The notes below the pieces were generated by a model. It did no database searches, was not told the origin of the DNA, and saw only the letters and a list, made by a program, of their open reading frames with translations. A stretch of 64,000 bases of DNA from Bedellia somnulentella. Lineage: Eukaryota > Arthropoda > Insecta > Lepidoptera > Bedelliidae. The translations under genes were made by a program, and so were the position numbers. Below are positions 10,561 to 20,100 of the stretch, piece after piece; the stretch's first letter is position 1, and the number at the start of each line of letters is the position of its first letter. Where the stretch lies: NCBI GenBank assembly GCA_963576735.1, contig OY755188.1, forward strand, positions 3,472,001-3,536,000, read 5' to 3'.

Positions 10561-10963
10561 AGTAGTGTAACAAACTCTTCAACATTTGCTGAATATGTAG
10601 AATTATCAGAAGCAGAACCAGAATTAAATTTTCTCATTTGTGTAATGAATGATGTCTTTACTAAGGTTTGTAAACCAGTTAAAATCTATGAAGATAATTC
10701 AGCAGCTGTAGCTATTTCTAAGTATGGAAACTTTACAAAGAATTCTAAGCACATTGAAGTTCACTATCATTTTGTAAATTAAAATGTTTAGCAGGGAAGT
10801 ATACAAAATAGAGTCAGAAAATAAAATTGCAGATATATTTACAAAACCTGTGGGAAATTTTAAATTCACTAACTTAAAAATGCTAAATTTAAAGGAGTAT
10901 AGTTCCCTAATTGATTATAATTACTGTAGTGCTTAAGAAGCTTTGAACTTATGTAAGGAGGCG
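10561..10963 (+). pseudogene. Ty1/copia RNase H remnant (3' end of pol)
   Basis: Translation of 10,575-10,780 gives copia RNase H signatures. An AEYVELSEAE-like start is followed by KIYEDNSAAVAISKYGNFTK and then SKHIEVHYHF, matching the family pattern of ...YEDNQ...A....(S/T)KHI(D/E)(I/V)..HF. The frame then hits stops, and a shifted frame continues with a QIADIFTK-like segment near 10,830-10,850. Upstream copia domains (gag, protease, integrase, RT) are absent, so this is a truncated, decayed 3' end. A purine run (AAGGAGGCG) and an LTR-like block follow directly. Confidence 0.75.
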
Positions 10964-11147
10964 TGTTCGTGTATATATGTACATTTATATTGGCAACACT
11001 GAGTAAAGGAAGGAAGTAAATAAAGACTGACACATACCACACGTTAAGAAATGTAGCTTAGAGAAAAACTTGTAACTAAAATTAAACTGTTCTTTTATTA
11101 AATAAAAACAAAGTTAAAACAAGAGTATTCCAATTAATTATTTAACA
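10964..11147 (+). repeat. Probable 3' LTR of the copia relic
   Basis: The block begins TGTTCGTGTATATATG after a purine-rich tract and ends ...TTATTTAACA, about 184 bp. It has TG/CA ends, and its position right after the RNase H remnant fits a copia LTR. No second LTR lies in the window to confirm it. Confidence 0.5.
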
Positions 11148-11532
11148 GAAACATTGTAGTAATAAAAATATTTTAGATACATGGAACATCCATCGCGAAT
11201 ATTATCATTTCTCTGTTCCCAAAATTGATTAGAATTAGAATCGAATACAACTATCTGTGTAGGTACAACACATTTTGCTTAAAATGACAGAAATATGACA
11301 ATAGCTACCGTACTGTGTAGCTGATTGACAGGTGAAAATATCGTTCATTTTGATGTTCATTGCGTGTTTTAATAGACAATCCATACTAGATAGCTTTGTA
11401 ACTAAAAGCGGCAATGTATTATAAATTAAGCGATACACACTCGTTTAAAAGTTTTTCAGTATAAAACCACAACGAACACGAAATAATTGACTTTGCAATA
11501 AAAACCACATAATCTAATAATAAAGTGACCAA
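11148..11532. other. No feature recognised
   Basis: AT-rich; it lies downstream, on the minus strand, of the THAP-like relic. Confidence 0.35.
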
Positions 11533-11613
11533 CCGATGAAAGGAAATCTGTCTATTAATTAGTCCCGCTTTATTTAGATAGTTTTTGCAACTCAATACGG
11601 CACAATTAGGCAT
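11533..11613 (-). pseudogene. THAP zinc-finger N-terminal relic
   Basis: The minus-strand translation from the ATG at 11,613 begins MPNCAVLSCKNYLNKAG and continues to ISFHR. This fits the first part of a THAP domain (M-x2-C-x4-C start, then a lysine/asparagine-rich stretch and a conserved F-H/R-F-P turn). The expected FP and the distal C-x2-H half do not follow in frame, so this is an isolated first exon or a broken fragment. THAP domains occur in P-element and other DNA transposases as well as host proteins. A transposon origin is an inference. Confidence 0.45.
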
Positions 11614-11766
11614 ATTTATATTTAGCTTGACATCTGTCACCGAGAACGTTCGAGCACGGACTCAATCAAATGGCGATAAACTAAGATAATTTTACTCAGT
11701 TTTTACACGCGAAGTACATGCACTTGCGGCATCTATTCAAATACATGTCTGTGGTTTGCAATAACT

Positions 11767-11864
11767 ATTGTGTCGCAAGTTTCAATATTGTCGCTGCCAA
11801 AACTGTCAAATTGCATATAAATTTTTGACATTGACAGCGATAATCGTGCAACTTGCGACACAAT
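11767..11864. repeat. Imperfect foldback (about 46-bp arms)
   Basis: The outer arms ATTGTGTCGCAAGT (11,767-11,780) and ACTTGCGACACAAT (11,851-11,864) are perfectly complementary, and inner blocks TCGCTG/CAGCGA and TGTCAAA/TTTGACA also pair. The size suggests a miniature foldback element. I could not define a target duplication. Confidence 0.6.
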
Positions 11865-11890
11865 CACCGGTCGCTAAAGATACATAATCA

Positions 11891-11945
11891 GGGGGCCGTG
11901 CTATTCCTGCCGGAAAAAATAGGTTAGTGCTATTCCAAGCCGACA
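11891..11945 (-). mobile_element. Family A fragment (5' part)
   Basis: CCGGAAAAAATAGGTTAGTG and GCTATTCCAAGCCGACA match the minus strand of the A 5' end. Confidence 0.45.
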
Positions 11946-12200
11946 AACTCGACGCCCACTCCACCGGAATGGTGGTTAAGGTGCCAATACTTCTAAACAT
12001 GTTGATGCGCCTATCTTTTACTTATATTTTTTTAATAAAAATATATAGACATATATCACATGATATTTTGGTCACGTGTTGACTTTGGAAAAGAAACATT
12101 GGACACCTGACTAAAGATTTCAACTCGAGTTTCCTGCATGAAAAATGGTAGTTCTCCCACTGTGCTATCAAGATTGATTCATTTTTAAAGAACGTAGAAA

Positions 12201-12517
12201 GCAAGGAACCATGATCGCTCAGTGGGTAGAACGCTGCTTATCGTGCAGACGATGCGGGTTCGAATCCTGATTGGGCTATCAACAATTTCTCTTTTTTAAA
12301 GTCATATGTGTAGTTAACTTATCAAGGTTGTTCACTGTGAGGGAAAACATTGTGAAGCAACCCACATGTCTAAAGTTGTACATAGTTGTAGTTAGTGGGT
12401 ACACTGTCCATGCAAAACGTGGGTACTCTGTACACCAGGTGATAACGTCACGTGATGTTCAGAAGTATAAGTACCACTGCCAACCCCTTCGGGGATTATA
12501 CGGTGTGAACGTCTGAG
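12201..12517 (+). mobile_element. Family B tRNA-derived SINE, near full length
   Basis: The tRNA-like head reads GATCGCTCAGTGGGTAGAAC (A box) and GCGGGTTCGAATCCTG (B box, matching GGTTCGAATCC exactly). The body has the AACCCACATG and CCATGCAAAACGTGGGTACT blocks, and the 3' module reads CTGCCAACCCCTTCGGGGAT then GGTGTGAACG. The best-preserved pol III promoter in the window. Confidence 0.85.
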
Positions 12518-12841
12518 CTGAGTTTGAGTGGAAAGCAAACTATACAATGTTTTTCTTTCAAATGGGCAAATAGACCGATATTTCCACTCCAACTTAAATC
12601 AGTCACTGATTACTCAATTGATAAAGTTAAAGGTAACATTTCAACTAAACGATTTTCGCAACTACAAAAACTAGTTCGGCTTCAGTCTAATAAAAACAGG
12701 GGCGAATAGGTTTGTTTTTGTTCCACTTCCAATAATATTGGAAGTTATGAATAACAATTATTATTTGGTTCAACTCCGAATAAATTTTAGGATGAGATGT
12801 GTCGTAAAGAATCAAGCCTTTTAAAATAACTAATAATATTA

Positions 12842-13088
12842 ACTGTTTAGTGTGTGTGGCTAAGAATAGCACAACCCCATTTCTCCTCATGGGTGTTCCT
12901 AAGAGGCGACTGAAAGTATCGGGGCTTTTAAAGTGATTTTGGGCGATGCGGTTGGAGACCTGTCACCAAAACCTTTGTTTTACAAACTGTTCCCCACCCA
13001 ACTATGACGCTGAGGCTTTGTGGCTGAGGAATTTATTATTCCCTGGCTCTGACTACCTCTTCAAGGGGTTTATATGTATATATGTATG
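12842..13088 (+). mobile_element. Family A retroposon, diverged
   Basis: Follows the A consensus from GTTTAGTGTGTGTGGCTAAG to the GGTTTATATGTATATATGTA tail, with scattered indels. Confidence 0.7.
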
Positions 13089-13142
13089 ATTACTAAATCT
13101 AAAATCAACGAGAGATATTTATATTTGATCGTAAAAATCAAC

Positions 13143-13180
13143 CATCAATAAATAGTCTCTGTCTACCCTAATGGGATTAA
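13143..13180 (+). mobile_element. LINE F / SINE 3'-module fragment
   Basis: GTCTCTGTCTACCCTAATGG then ATTAATGGCGAG matches the 3' end shared by F, A and B. Confidence 0.4.
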
Positions 13181-13599
13181 TGGCGAGCCTACAAAAAAAG
13201 TATTTTTGATATAAAAGCAAATTCCATACACATTGAATAATAATGCAATGTTTGTCTCAGTCAATATAATTTTATTTGCAGATAACTACGGCTTATCCTT
13301 AACAGAAGTATTCTATTAAATAGAGTCCGAATAAAATATCAGTGAATGATTTTTCCAACGCTACGGCTTTATAACCTTAAAAATGGAAGATAGGGCTTCA
13401 GAAAAAAACCGGCTATTCCCAGTAGTCTTACTGGATAGTCTTACCAGTAGGACTAATGAGATTTTTATTCCCAATAGTCTTACCGAAAGTAGGACATTGT
13501 CTATGGCGTATTTTTCCCATTAGTCTTACTTGACATTTGTTTTAAAAACATAGACCTCGTAACTATTAGACATAGACAGTACCTTATTAATATATTTAA

Positions 13600-13683
13600 T
13601 ACAGATCCACAATCTTTTCTTGGCCGGCGGCGACTAGGTAGGTAGGTAGTCGCCGCCGGCCAAGAAAAGATTGTGGATCTGTA
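13600..13683. repeat. Perfect ~37-bp GC-rich hairpin
   Basis: Arms 13,600-13,636 and 13,647-13,683 are exact complements around a 10-nt loop of GGTA repeats. The stem includes GGCCGGCGGCGAC. Confidence 0.9.
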
Positions 13684-14261
13684 CATACAACGCATACAAC
13701 ACTTGTTTGTAATTTTCAGTTTTACTGATTTATTACTAAGGAATGTACATTTTAGACACGATTTTTTTCCTTTTATTTTGATAAATTAAATATATTAATT
13801 AAATTATATATATTAAGTATATAAATAAAAATATGTATCATAATATTTATATGTATTATAAGTTTTAATTTATTGTATCATAGTATTTATATGTTTGTTA
13901 ATAGTTTATTATTTTATAACTAGATTTAAGTATGACTGGATTGTTGTATTGTTTGTGCAGATTAACGCATTTTGTTGTACATCTATCTCACATGACTCTA
14001 ATTTATTGACCTCTCCATTCAAAGGTTGTCTGGAAGAGATCGCTTTTTATGGAGATCTTTCGGAAAAGCCTTTCTCCACCTGTGGACGTCTTTTGGTTGA
14101 TGCTTCTGTTTGATTATTCTATAATTCTGATTTTGATAAACTCCAACTGATAATTTTGTATAAAACCAATAAGCTTTTTTTTTATTTATGCTGCTTTTAT
14201 GTTTATGCTACCCTGGTACTTTAAATACAAAAAATGAAAAAAAATAATACTATAAATACAT

Positions 14262-14463
14262 ACATACATATACTTACGGCTATGTTTCCCTAGAAGGGGT
14301 AGCCAGAGCTAAGGAATTATAAATTCCTCGGCCACTTTTGGAAGTTGAGTGGGGAAAAAATGGGGGAAAAATCCAATAAAAAGCCCCAATACCCTTAGTA
14401 GCCTCTTACGACTCCCGAGGGTAGAAAGAGGTAGCGACATTCTAAGCCGGCACTACACGGCAA
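14262..14463 (-). mobile_element. Family A retroposon, minus strand
   Basis: Runs from ACTTACGGC...GGGGTAGCCAGAGC to GCCGGCACTACACGGC inside the 13.4-14.9 kb inverted-repeat element, preceded by an ATAC tail. Confidence 0.8.
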
Positions 14464-14490
14464 TAACTTTACTAATATAAAACAAATAAC

Positions 14491-14536
14491 TCAAAAGGTA
14501 AAATAACTATAAATACATAGTTATTTTACCTTTTGA
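14491..14536. repeat. Perfect 19-bp hairpin
   Basis: TCAAAAGGTAAAATAACTA (14,491-14,509) pairs exactly with 14,518-14,536 across an 8-nt loop. Confidence 0.9.
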
Positions 14537-14919
14537 AGACTGTATTTTGGCGGAAAATATATTACAACCACAAACTCATTCCCATGTATATTGCAAATTA
14601 TTTAGTTCATGGCAAATACACCTCAAAAAAATATAATGTGACAGGTAATCAGCCAAAAAAAAATTCGATTTTAAATCATACATTCAATTTCACTAAGGAG
14701 GTATGTCTATCAATCTTATTTGGTCTACATAAAAGTTGGAACATTTAGAGGTACCAAAAAGTTTTGATTGGTTAGTAAGACTACTGGGAATTATTTTCCC
14801 AATAGTCTTACTAGTAAGTCTATTGGGACAAAAAATCCCAATAGCCCTACCGGTAAGACTATCGAGTAAGACTACTGGGAATAGCCGAAAAAAACTATGG
14901 CCACAAAAAACGCTGTAAC

Positions 14920-15102
14920 ATGTCTGAGTACAGCTTAGTCATGTGGGTTTCCTTACGATATTTTCCCTTAACTGTTAAAAACCATGATAAATTACTATGA
15001 CTTAAGAAAAGACAAATTGGTGTAGGCCCGACCCAGGATTTGAATACTCATCGTCTACACGATAAGCGATGTTCTATTCATTGAGCTATCACGGCTGCAC
15101 AT
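14920..15102 (-). mobile_element. Family B SINE, 5' half
   Basis: In minus orientation it retains the tRNA-like head (CACGATAAGCGATGTTCTA on plus is the A-box side; GGATTTGAATACTC is the B box) and part of the body, and lacks the 3' half. Confidence 0.7.
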
Positions 15103-15177
15103 AAAAAATGAGAGTTTTTTTAAAAATAATTTTTCTCTTTACATTTAAAAGCTAAATTAAAACGACATACATAAGCA

Positions 15178-15263
15178 CATGTTATTACGGATATAAATCC
15201 CAGAAAGGGGTAGGCAGACCTTTAAAATTAGAAATTCTTCAGTCACATTTGGAAGTTGAGTTG
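15178..15263 (-). mobile_element. Family A 3' fragment
   Basis: TATAAATCCCAGAAAGGGGT then CACATTTGGAAGTTGAG match the A 3' half on the minus strand. Confidence 0.65.
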
Positions 15264-15373
15264 GTTATCTATAAATTAAATTCTACCTAGTTACATACAT
15301 CAGGTACAAAAATAAATATACATAAATTTAAAAATAACATATATTTACATAATTAAAATAGAAACCTAAAAAT

Positions 15374-16927
15374 TTAAAATCTAAAAACATCTTCCAGCTC
15401 CTCTTCTCGGGTAAGGGTACCAAGGACGCTGGAAGCATTGCCGCGTTGTATGGCAATGCTAAGCCAGGAGCCTGCCTTTAGGTTTCCAGTTGTTTCAATA
15501 ATATGACAAGCTAACTCTTTATAAAAACCACGTACTTCCGGACCCCAAGGCCCCAAAGTCGCCACCCCAAAGGGTAAAAAATAATATCCTTGGGGTAGAG
15601 AGGAATATTATGGTTTTTTGTTGGCCTCAGCAATAGTAGCCGCTGAACCAACCCTGCGAGAAGCGGAAGCTACGTGGCAACCGGCGAAAGTATTGACACA
15701 TCCCAAACTGTATTACTTTATTGTCTGTCTTATATACTGTATTGTCGCATCCCAAACTAACAGAAGCCCGTTAGCCCAGGGGATCAGTGACATAATCACA
15801 GAGGTCAGCTTCATGCAAAACCATTTCCATGGCATAACTTCACGTAGAATGGTTGGTACCGTCGAGCTTCTTGAAGTAGCTGGACGAAGATGAGGGAATT
15901 GACTCATCCCGAGACGGTTCCATATTTGTGAGAAAACGAAAGAAGATTCGAAAGAACAAAAGTAAATTAATAGTCAAGGAATATTAAAACTGAAGGCCCA
16001 TAACCTCCTGCAATTTGGCAGTTTGAATGGGAGGAACGTTTTACTATTTATTTAAAATAACAAATTGCATTTTTATATGTTTATACTTGTAGTATTTTAT
16101 TTCGAATATATGTTTACAAAGTGACAGATTGTTTTATTAACAATATAAATCAAAGATAAATAGGTAAATATTAACAGACAAATGTAGTATAAAAACCATA
16201 GATCAACAGTGTCAAACCACTTAACCACAGCTCTAAAATGGATGGAACACCGACACTTACTAATGCACGCCTTAAGATGTTATTGATCGTTGCATGTCTG
16301 GATAAACGACCGGCATTTTGCTGACAAGAAAGTCCATGTCAACCCAATGCATCCATCCAGTCACCACAACGACATTTGTGCGGTTCGTTAGTGCGTAATC
16401 CTAATCTCAAACAAATAGAGAAGGTCAAAGTGATTCGATCAAGCAATGTCCCAACATTATGGGAAGGAATCGCATTCAACCAGAAACCAGCTTCTGGTTG
16501 TGTCGAGGCTAACAATCGCGCCTTTTCCGCAATGTCAACAGAATTGCGCATAAGGTTTTCGGTAGTTAGCTTGCATATTGGCTCATCCCACTGCCTTTGC
16601 ACACATTTATTTTTGGGTAAATCTTGCCCACCCACTAAATGTTTGCCAAGCCAACACCCCTTCAGTCAAGCCCACGATCTCAACATCCCCAAGGGATGGG
16701 CATAGAATAGTACCAAAGAGATCACGTGTGCTATGTGCTGAAGAGAGAAATGCCGGCAGGGCCACATTACGGAAGTTACGGATCCCTAATCCACCGAAAG
16801 TTACATTAAGAGTAGCCTGTATCCAAGCATCTTCCATCGAGAAAAAGAAACATTTAAAACTTCTGTTAATGTACGGATAATAATAGAGTCTAATTTATCC
16901 AGCAACTCAGGAAACTGCCAAATATTA
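15374..16927 (-). pseudogene. LINE H, 3' half (RT thumb, Cys/His motif, nuclease-like C-terminus), decayed
   Basis: This is the C-terminal half of an old non-LTR retrotransposon, interrupted at 16,927 and continued at 25,093. In minus order: IWQFPELLDKLDS at the break, TLNVTFGGLGIRNFRNVALP, WDEPICKLTTENL, a Cys/His cluster (CRCGDWMDALG then HGLSC), LLLVWDAT, then ATLGPWGPEVRGFYKELACH and SIAIQRGNASSVLGTL near the end. The Cys/His cluster followed by an acidic WD segment resembles the restriction-like endonuclease region of R2-type elements. That is my inference. Frameshifts and stops are frequent. A 49-bp insertion bounded by direct CCCAAACT repeats lies near 15,705-15,762. The clade is not assigned. 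Confidence 0.7.
16922..16927. repeat. Left TSD (ATATTA) of the RTE insertion
   Basis: Matches 25,093-25,098. Removing 16,928-25,098 (insert plus one TSD copy) joins the LINE H codons AGT AAT ATT TGG CAG without a gap. Confidence 0.85.
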
Positions 16928-16954
16928 TAATAATAATAATAATATTAATATTAA
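16928..16954 (-). repeat. Distal part of the RTE (TAA)n tail
   Basis: TAA/TTA repeats continue at 20,871-20,882 beyond the Dong-like insert, so the tail of the RTE was split by it. Confidence 0.75.
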
Positions 16955-16982
16955 GGCGTAGGGATGTGACGACCCCACCGCC

Positions 16983-17096
16983 CATTGTTGGAATGGCAGG
17001 ATGACATTTTTACCAGCTTGCCATTCCAGCAATGCAAATAGTCAGCGCTTGAGTTTGTAGGTGTTGACCGTGTCTACAAACTGGTCTCAGCGCAAA
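16983..17096 (+). promoter_or_regulatory. Two stem-loops in the Dong-like 5' leader
   Basis: CATTGTTGGAATGGCA (16,983-16,998) pairs with 17,019-17,034 apart from one G-U. Then GTTTGTAG (17,053-17,060) pairs with CTACAAAC (17,074-17,081), flanked by GCGC/GCGC arms. Both are conserved in copy 2. The position right after the element start invites comparison with the 5' ribozymes of R2 elements, but I could not fit an HDV-type double pseudoknot. Confidence 0.6.
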
Positions 17097-17148
17097 ATAG
17101 AGCAATAACGGTCTCCCCGGGGCAAGTGAGTGAAACCCCGGGTGAATC

Positions 17149-17191
17149 TTCGCTCATCGTAAAATGGCAGAGAATAGAAACGATGAGCGAA
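17149..17191 (+). promoter_or_regulatory. 12-bp hairpin enclosing the start codon
   Basis: TTCGCTCATCGT (17,149-17,160) pairs perfectly with ACGATGAGCGAA (17,180-17,191). The ATG at 17,164-17,166 is in the loop. It is conserved in copy 2 and may control initiation. Confidence 0.65.
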
Positions 17192-20100
17192 TAGGGCCGC
17201 TTCCCAGGGGCTATCGCTGGGGCGCGTCTGGAGCTGGGGCTGGACGTGGCAGCATGCGGTCCCCCAGCCGCCGCAGACCGGCCCAACCACCTGGTAGGTC
17301 TGTGCGATCACCTCAGCCACCAGATGGCTTGGCATCGGTTGGGACTGAGGCAACTCAGTCCCAGCAATCGGTGCCCGCCGCTGGTGGAACAAGGCGCCGC
17401 ATGGCATGGACGGTCGATATGAATAGAAATGCCATGCGGGCCTATCTTAGGGCCTCGGGTTCAAGAACTGGACGGACGGGTTATCGGGCAGCAATGTACC
17501 GCGAATTTCTGCGGCTGGAGCCCAATTTGACCGTCACAGAACAAAACCTGGCGGATCGAGTTCGGTACATACAGCGCTCAGAACTTTTTAGCACTACCGA
17601 ACTCGAACAATTGCGACGCGAGGCTGTTCCCCCGCTAGACGAAGAGCCACCTTTGCAGGTTCTCCCTCCAGTCCCTGAACGGGAAGTACGGAGGGAGCCA
17701 ATTGCTAACCTGCCGGATGTGGGTGGTGCGGAAAGCGATTGGGGAACAGTCTCCCTGGATTTGGATTTGGTGAGGAGCGCACTCGAAGAGACGATCCTGG
17801 AATATCGCCAAGTGCCTCTCGAAAGGAGGCCAAGGCTGCCCCGAGTTCCTCTCAGCATCAAGGTTCGGGATGTCGTTGAGGCCGTCAATAACATGCTGCC
17901 CTCATTTTTAGAGAGCAGCATGGACCTTTGGGATACGGATTCAATTCTCTTTGGCGCCGCAATGACAGTTTGTCAATTTGTCGGCGTCAGGATGCCGCCA
18001 ACAAGAGCTGGTGGCTCCCGCCAGGCTGGCAGTACTAGTCCCAGGACTAGAACTAGACCAGCCTGGATGAGGCGGATTGAAAGCCGTATCACAAGGGCCA
18101 GGGTCCTCATCGGCAAACTGACCAGCTTCAGATCAGGCAACAATAGGCCGAGGGTGGTGCGCTTCGTCAGGGAGGCATTCCCTGGTGAGAATGTCTTTGA
18201 CAACTCACCGGAGTTTGCCTGTAGACTGGTGGAGCGCATCGATGATCTGAAGCAGAAGATCGCTGCTTGGGGTAAGCGAATTAGGCGATATTCTGAAAGG
18301 GTAAAGAGGTACCAACAGAATCGTCTCTTCATGAGTGACCAGAAGAAGTTCTACAGAACTTTGGAGCGTCCCGATGTGGTTTCGACGGGTCAGCGACCGG
18401 AAAAAGCCGACGTAGTTGCCTTTTGGCGTGGGCTTTGGTCGCTGCCTGTTGATCACGAAGAGGGCCGATGGTTCGAGGCGGTCGAGGGAGCGTGCGAGCC
18501 CATAGCGCCCATGAACCCCGTCAACATATCCGAGGAGGATGTGGTGGCTGCGATCCGTAAGGCTCCGAACTGGAAAAGTCCGGGGCCGGACGGATTGCAC
18601 CATTACTGGTTGAAGGGGTTCACGCGCTGTCACGCTACTCTCGCCCGTCAGTTCCAAAGCGCCCTCGAGAGTAGGACGCTCCCGAACTTCTTAACTACTG
18701 GGGTCACTCATTTAGCTCCAAAGAGCGATGCTACCGCGGATCCATCACAATACCGCCCCATTACTTGTCTTTGTACAATTTACAAGACCTTGACATCCGT
18801 TCTGAGCTCCAAGATTACTCAACACATTGTTGATAACAATGTGATCTCTGGAGCTCAGAACGGATGTAGGGGCGGTAGTCGCGGTAGCAAGGAGCTGCTC
18901 CTCATCGACGCGGTCGTAGGCCAACTGGTCAAACGCAACCGTCGGAACTTCTCCGCTGGCTGGATAGACTACAGGAAGGCGTTCGATTCGGTACCTCATA
19001 CATGGCTCATGAGGGTCCTCGAGCTGTACAAAATTGATAGTACAGTTCGACACTTCCTCGGGCAGTGTATGGGGTGCTGGAGAACGATCCTGAGTTTAGA
19101 CGGTCAGCGGATGACGGACGCGGATGACCAAATTGATATAAGGCGAGGGATTTTCCAGGGCGATTGCCTGAGTCCAGTTTGGTTTTGCTTGGCCCTGAAT
19201 CCTCTAAGTACACTCTTGGAGAATTCGGGGACGGGCTTTCAGTTTCGGAGAGGCGGACCACGCTTGCCTCATCTCCTTTACATGGATGACCTGAAGCTTT
19301 ACGCCCCCACGGCTGACAGATTGGCGGAGCTACTGACGATCACTAACGATTTCAGTGGTTCCGTCAAGATGGAGCTCGGGGTCGATAAGTGTGCGGTCAT
19401 CCATGTTGAGAAGGGGCATGTCGTGCACTCTGATGGTGTCGATGTCGGCACCAATCATTTGAGGGCACTCTCCGAGGCTGAAACATACCGGTATCTGGGC
19501 ATGTCACAAACCATCGGTGTGAAGGTGGTAGACGTGAAACAGGGTGTTTGCGAGGAGTTTTATGAACGCCTGAAAAGTGTGCTTAATAGCTACTTGTCAG
19601 GCGTTAATAAGATCCGAGCCATTAACTCCTGGGTCATGCCTGTACTGATGTACACATTTGGCGTGCTCAGATGGACTCAGACCGAACTCGACGCTCTGGA
19701 CAGACGAGTCCGCACGATGATGACCTCTCATCGAATGCATCATCCGAGGTCGTCGGTTATGAGATTGTATATCCCGCGGAAGTGTGGTGGTCGAGGCCTC
19801 TTGAGTGCCAAAACCATGCACAACCGCGAGGTATGCAACCTCAGAAACTATTTTTTGACGATGACGGATGATAGTATTCGGGGAGAGGTGGTCGCTAGTG
19901 ATAAAGGACTGACTCCCTTATCGTTGGCCTCACAGGATTGGCGAACCCCGGAGGTACTTAGCACCTCTGATCGGGAGTCCGTATGGAAAGAGAAGGAGCT
20001 GCACGGGAGGTTTTACAAGGTACTTCACGAACCTTTCGTGGACCGTAAAGCCTCCCTGCATTGGCTGCGTTTCGGGGACCTCTTTGGGGAAACCGAAGGT

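Larger units (their letters stand above)
13410..14887. mobile_element. Non-autonomous DNA element with long inverted repeats and an 8-bp TSD
   Basis: The ends begin CGGCTATTCCCAGTAGTCTT on both strands (left 13,410; right reverse complement at 14,887), with inverted repeats of about 90 bp built from short repeats of AGTCTTAC. The perfect 8-bp duplication AAAAAAAC flanks it at 13,402-13,409 and 14,888-14,895. An 8-bp duplication is typical of hAT and P superfamilies, but the termini match no superfamily consensus I know. There is no transposase. The inside carries two perfect hairpins and an A copy (minus). Sequence near 14,020-14,060 (GGTTGTCTGGAAGAGATCGC) is shared with 59,660-59,690. Confidence 0.75.

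Noticed and set aside
12271..12592. Small open frames on both strands
   Set aside because: They lie in the non-coding body of a B SINE and have no protein-like features.
16955..17100. HDV-type ribozyme at the 5' end of the Dong-like element
   Set aside because: Stems are present, but the 7-bp P1 and nested double pseudoknot could not be formed by hand; kept only as a test.
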